Origin: CBDFNC01 sp965249895
GTDB taxonomy: Bacteria > Pseudomonadota > Gammaproteobacteria > Enterobacterales > CBDFNC01
Assembly (NCBI GenBank): GCA_965249895.1
Contig: CBDFNC010000005.1
Location: 930,001-994,000 of the forward strand
DNA length: 64,000 bases
Direction: 5' to 3'
The notes below the pieces were generated by a model. That model was not told the origin of the DNA, ran no database searches, and worked only from the letters and a program-made list of their open reading frames with translations. Both the position numbers and the translations under genes were made by a program. Positions 61,133-64,000 of the stretch are shown here, piece after piece (positions within the stretch are counted from its first letter, which is position 1; each line of letters begins with the position of its first letter).

Positions 61133-62715
61133 GCCGCACACGCTCTAAAGCCAATCCGGAAGCCCCCCCAATGCCTACCATTCACCTTAATGGGAACAGA
61201 TAGATCGTGCATCACTTCCCCTGTATCCCTTTTATAAGTCTGTAGCAATACGGTTTCCGTATGCTTACCGCATCGGCGTCCGGTTGGATCATCAAAAATT
61301 CGCTTGGTTCGATTGTTGGCCAAATCCACCTCATAGTTACCGGTTAAGGATTTGGAAAATCGCTTATTGTGAGTCGGGAAATAACCGTTAGAATCCACGG
61401 CTCCGGCATAAATTACTTCCTGGTGTTTGCCTAAAATAGGCTCCTGTATGTCGGGTAAGTTTTGATCGGTAAAACCATCAAAGTCAGTACTAAATTTGGC
61501 CGGATTGGTATTGGGTAACGCTTTGTACTGCTGATTGAAGAGTTTATGCTCGGATAGCTGACCTAGGCTGATGGCCTGCTCAAATAGCAAGCCAATTGCT
61601 TGTGCGGCCTGCCTGGCATCTTCAAGCACCCGCTGTTCAAACGTGCCCGTGTTCCAGTTATCCAACTCGGCAAACGTTTTTTCTGCGGTGCAGGAAAGTT
61701 GAAAAGCTTGCTCTGAGATAGTCTCACTCTGCACTTTAGTTTCCGATAAGGAGTCTCTAATACCGCTAATTGACTGCGAGATTTCCGCAGCTGTGCCGGT
61801 TTGTTCATCTAACGCCGACTCGATATGTTGAACCGCTTCAACCGAGTTATCAACCATTTGGGAAATTTGAACAAAGGTTTCGTCCAGTTCACTTATATTG
61901 GCCACCACGGAGTCAGTATGCTCTACCACCTGGCCCATCATCGCCGAGGTGTTTTCCGTTTTCTGCCTGACCTCCCTTAGCATATTGGCGATATTCTGAG
62001 TGGCTTCGGCCGTTTTCCCCGCCAGGGACCGAACTTCATCCGCCACCACGGCAAAACCTCTACCCTGCTCTCCCGCCCTCGCCGCTTCTATGGCTGCATT
62101 AAGGGCGAGTAAATTGGTTTGTTCGGCCACTGAGTTAATCACTTCCGTGATCCCCTGGATCTGGTCGGCATTCTGTTTCAGTCCTGCCAGGGAATCCGCC
62201 GCACTATTTACATCACTGCTTAATTCGCAAATCGCCGCTAAACTTCGATGGGCTAATTGGCTTCCCTCTTCGCTCTTTTTATGGGTTTGCGTAGCCAGTT
62301 GCGATGCAGCACCGGCACTGCTGCTAATTTCCGTTGTCGCAGAATTTAAGTGCTCGGCAGCGATAACAATTTTACTGGCATACTCACCATTTCTTCCTAT
62401 GCTGGCATTAAGTTTATCGAGGAAGTGAGACACTTCCGCTGCACCAATCGCCATCTGGCTGGTATTTTCGCTGATGGCTTTTGCACTGCTGTCGAACGAA
62501 GAAGCTTGCCGTTGAAGAGATTCATCGTTATCGGATGTCCTATTTTCACTCAACCAAAACAGACCCGGCCCCAACAGCAGCAAAGAGAATACAGCCGTAA
62601 TTCCTGCGTTGAATAAAGCATTGTCACCTTGGAACCATAGATCGGCAATGTAACTGGCAACAGAAACCAGAATGAACAATGAGCTTAATAAGATGATCAG
62701 ATGACGCATTGCCAT
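61129..62715 (-). CDS. Methyl-accepting chemotaxis protein
   Basis: A 528-residue receptor with two N-terminal membrane segments (LIILLSSLFILVSVASYIA and a second ending at LFWLSENR) and almost no periplasmic domain. The cytoplasmic coiled coil has the hairpin tip EQTNLLALNAAIEAARAGEQ followed by GRGFAVVADEVRSLA. A C-terminal domain (about 370-528; RKTETV-like RCGKHTETVLLQTYKRD, VNGRHWGGFRIGF) resembles a Cache-like sensor and is unusual in being C-terminal, so cytoplasmic sensing is likely. Confidence 0.92.
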   Translation of the reverse strand: MAMRHLIILLSSLFILVSVASYIADLWFQGDNALFNAGITAVFSLLLLGPGLFWLSENRTSDNDESLQRQASSFDSSAKAISENTSQMAIGAAEVSHFLDKLNASIGRNGEYASKIVIAAEHLNSATTEISSSAGAASQLATQTHKKSEEGSQLAHRSLAAICELSSDVNSAADSLAGLKQNADQIQGITEVINSVAEQTNLLALNAAIEAARAGEQGRGFAVVADEVRSLAGKTAEATQNIANMLREVRQKTENTSAMMGQVVEHTDSVVANISELDETFVQISQMVDNSVEAVQHIESALDEQTGTAAEISQSISGIRDSLSETKVQSETISEQAFQLSCTAEKTFAELDNWNTGTFEQRVLEDARQAAQAIGLLFEQAISLGQLSEHKLFNQQYKALPNTNPAKFSTDFDGFTDQNLPDIQEPILGKHQEVIYAGAVDSNGYFPTHNKRFSKSLTGNYEVDLANNRTKRIFDDPTGRRCGKHTETVLLQTYKRDTGEVMHDLSVPIKVNGRHWGGFRIGFRACAA

Positions 62716-62850
62716 AACAAGGTCCTTTTGTCTGTGTCCCTGAGCAGGTATTACCCAGGGTGATTACTCTATCGACAATAAGGTCCAATATTAAAGTTTT
62801 GTTTTGATTCGGTTTTAATTGTGTGATCCGTATAAAGTATTAATCCACCC

Positions 62851-63842
62851 TTAAAAATTCAACACTGGGCCTTTTGGTACGATCTGAGTGGGATTCAGAT
62901 GTCTGTGACTAAAGTAGTAATGCCGCTTAATATGCTCGATATCTATGGTTTCCTTAATACCATTGTGCTGAAACAGACGACTCAAATAAGCCTGTAATGC
63001 GGGCATATCCTGAATACGCTGCCGATCACACTTAAAATGCCCCACATAAACTGCGTCAAACCGAACCAAAGTAGTAAACAAACGCCAGTCTGCCTCTGTA
63101 ATCCTTTCTCCCAGTAAATAAGGCTGTGTGCTCAGCTTGGCTTCCAACCAATCAAGCCCTTTAAACAGAGCGTCGAAAGCGGTCTCGTATGCCTCCTGTG
63201 TGGTGGCAAAACCACAGCGATATACGCCATTGTTCACATCCTGGTATATGCGCTGATTAATTTCATCTATTTCTGTTCGGTGATCTTGTGGGTAGAAATC
63301 TAACCTATTACCGGTAAGTTCATTAAATGCCGTATTAAAAATACGTATTATTTCCGACGATTCATTATTCACTATGGTCTGGGTCTTCTTATCCCAGAGA
63401 ACGGGCACTGTCACCCGCCCCGTATATAATGTGAGTCTGCTTTTTGATAAATCTGGTAGAAATACTGCATACCGTAAAGCGAGTCGGTAAACCCTCGCCC
63501 GGTTTCGAACTGCCAGCCATTTTCCAACATATCCGGAGACACTACAGAAACACTCACTATCTCCTCAAGCTGCTTTAGTTTACGAAAAATAAGGGTTCGG
63601 TGGGCCCAGGGGCAGGCCAGGGAAACATACAAGTGGTATCTGCCTGGTTCCGCGACAAAGCCCTCACTGCTGTGCGCAGAGATGGTATGGCGAAAACTGG
63701 ATTGGTCGCGAGTAAATTTACCTTTTTTTTGGGGGTTATTGTAACCCTGCTCCAGCCATTGCCCTTCGATTAATAGACCCCTCCTTCGCCCTTTTGTTAA
63801 GCCGTTGATTTTCCAGTGTCCCAAGCAGCTATTACGAACCAT
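62851..63842 (-). pseudogene. yqjG: Glutathionyl-hydroquinone reductase (YqjG/ECM4-type) with a frameshift
   Basis: The 5' frame (63842-63411) has the family's SLACPWAHRTLIFRKLK active-site Cys and ends ADSHYIRGG. The 3' frame (63414-62851), overlapping by 4 bp (GTGA), continues TVPVLWDKKTQTIVNNESSE and the all-helical C-terminal domain (LEAKLSTQPYLLGERITEAD). An extra AT in TATATA near 63,425-63,435 explains the shift: without it HYTGRVTVPV is restored. The enzyme reduces glutathionyl-hydroquinones. A young mutation, or a sequencing error, since the rest is intact. Confidence 0.85.
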
Positions 63843-64000
63843 ACGTAAATCTAGTTCAATCCATCTTAAAAAATCGATTGGTTACTTGACCTATACTAAA
63901 AGTTTATAAAAACCCAATTAATGAAACTAAAAAGTGACTTGTAAATATCACGACCATTTAGGTGACAGGTGCGAGGGAGAGGCCGGTAGCTCAGGTTATT

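Noticed and set aside
1..64000. CRISPR array or prophage
   Set aside because: No regularly spaced repeats with unique spacers, and no phage structural or integrase genes. Repeats present are tandem or MITE-like.

Overview
The window is from a gammaproteobacterium, most likely a marine Alteromonadales relative (Colwelliaceae/Thalassomonas-like). That placement is an inference from the housekeeping genes (PurU, YbiT, YchJ, YidD, a VC2046/SO_2500-family protein, tRNA-Tyr), the AT-leaning composition and the repeat-rich accessory DNA.

1-15,493: a forward, tightly coupled non-ribosomal peptide synthetase (NRPS) operon that begins upstream of the window. Order: stand-alone adenylation (A) protein; free carrier protein; two 51-codon chimeric micro-ORFs in a 152-bp tandem repeat; C-A-PCP-E synthetase whose A domain carries an inserted PP-loop ATP-pyrophosphatase of the sugar-amidotransferase (WbpG/PseA) type; C-A protein that stops before motif A9; a separate methyltransferase resembling guanidinoacetate methyltransferase; a protein that opens with the missing A9-A10 segment followed by PCP-E; and a final C-PCP-TE protein with no A domain. 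Module 2 is thus an interrupted A domain split over three genes. Module 1 has a tailoring domain at the same point in one chain and a binding-pocket code that reads as asparagine. Inferred product: a short peptide with a modified D-Asn-like residue and a second D residue, released by the thioesterase.

15,676-22,550: ordinary chromosomal genes, namely a hybrid histidine kinase, a SEC-C protein, DUF4177-YidD-TM2 small genes, a periplasmic binding protein, one decayed gene and an NAD-dependent epimerase-like protein.

22,950-57,021: a plastic accessory region. It holds an IS3-type element, a frameshifted IS630, two near-identical IS6-family elements in opposite orientation bracketing about 9 kb (chaperone-pilin-usher genes, an AAA ATPase, a GFA protein, a methyltransferase), two damaged IS5 copies, and at least three families of short non-autonomous (MITE-like) repeats. 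One repeat, with a perfect 8-bp target duplication, interrupts a peptidase S51-type gene. Cargo includes a FosA-like fosfomycin transferase, two related methyltransferases, an orphan barstar, a TetR-regulated SDR/azoreductase pair with two visible operator palindromes, a SWIM/SNF2 pair and ybiT. Many genes are broken: peptidase S51, an SDR relative, an SRAP peptidase, an ECF sigma factor, a YCII protein and a DUF5983-like gene.

57,218-64,000: conserved chromosome, namely ychJ, purU, a VC2046-like gene, tRNA-Tyr, a receiver-TPR protein, a chemotaxis receptor and a frameshifted yqjG-type glutathionyl-hydroquinone reductase.
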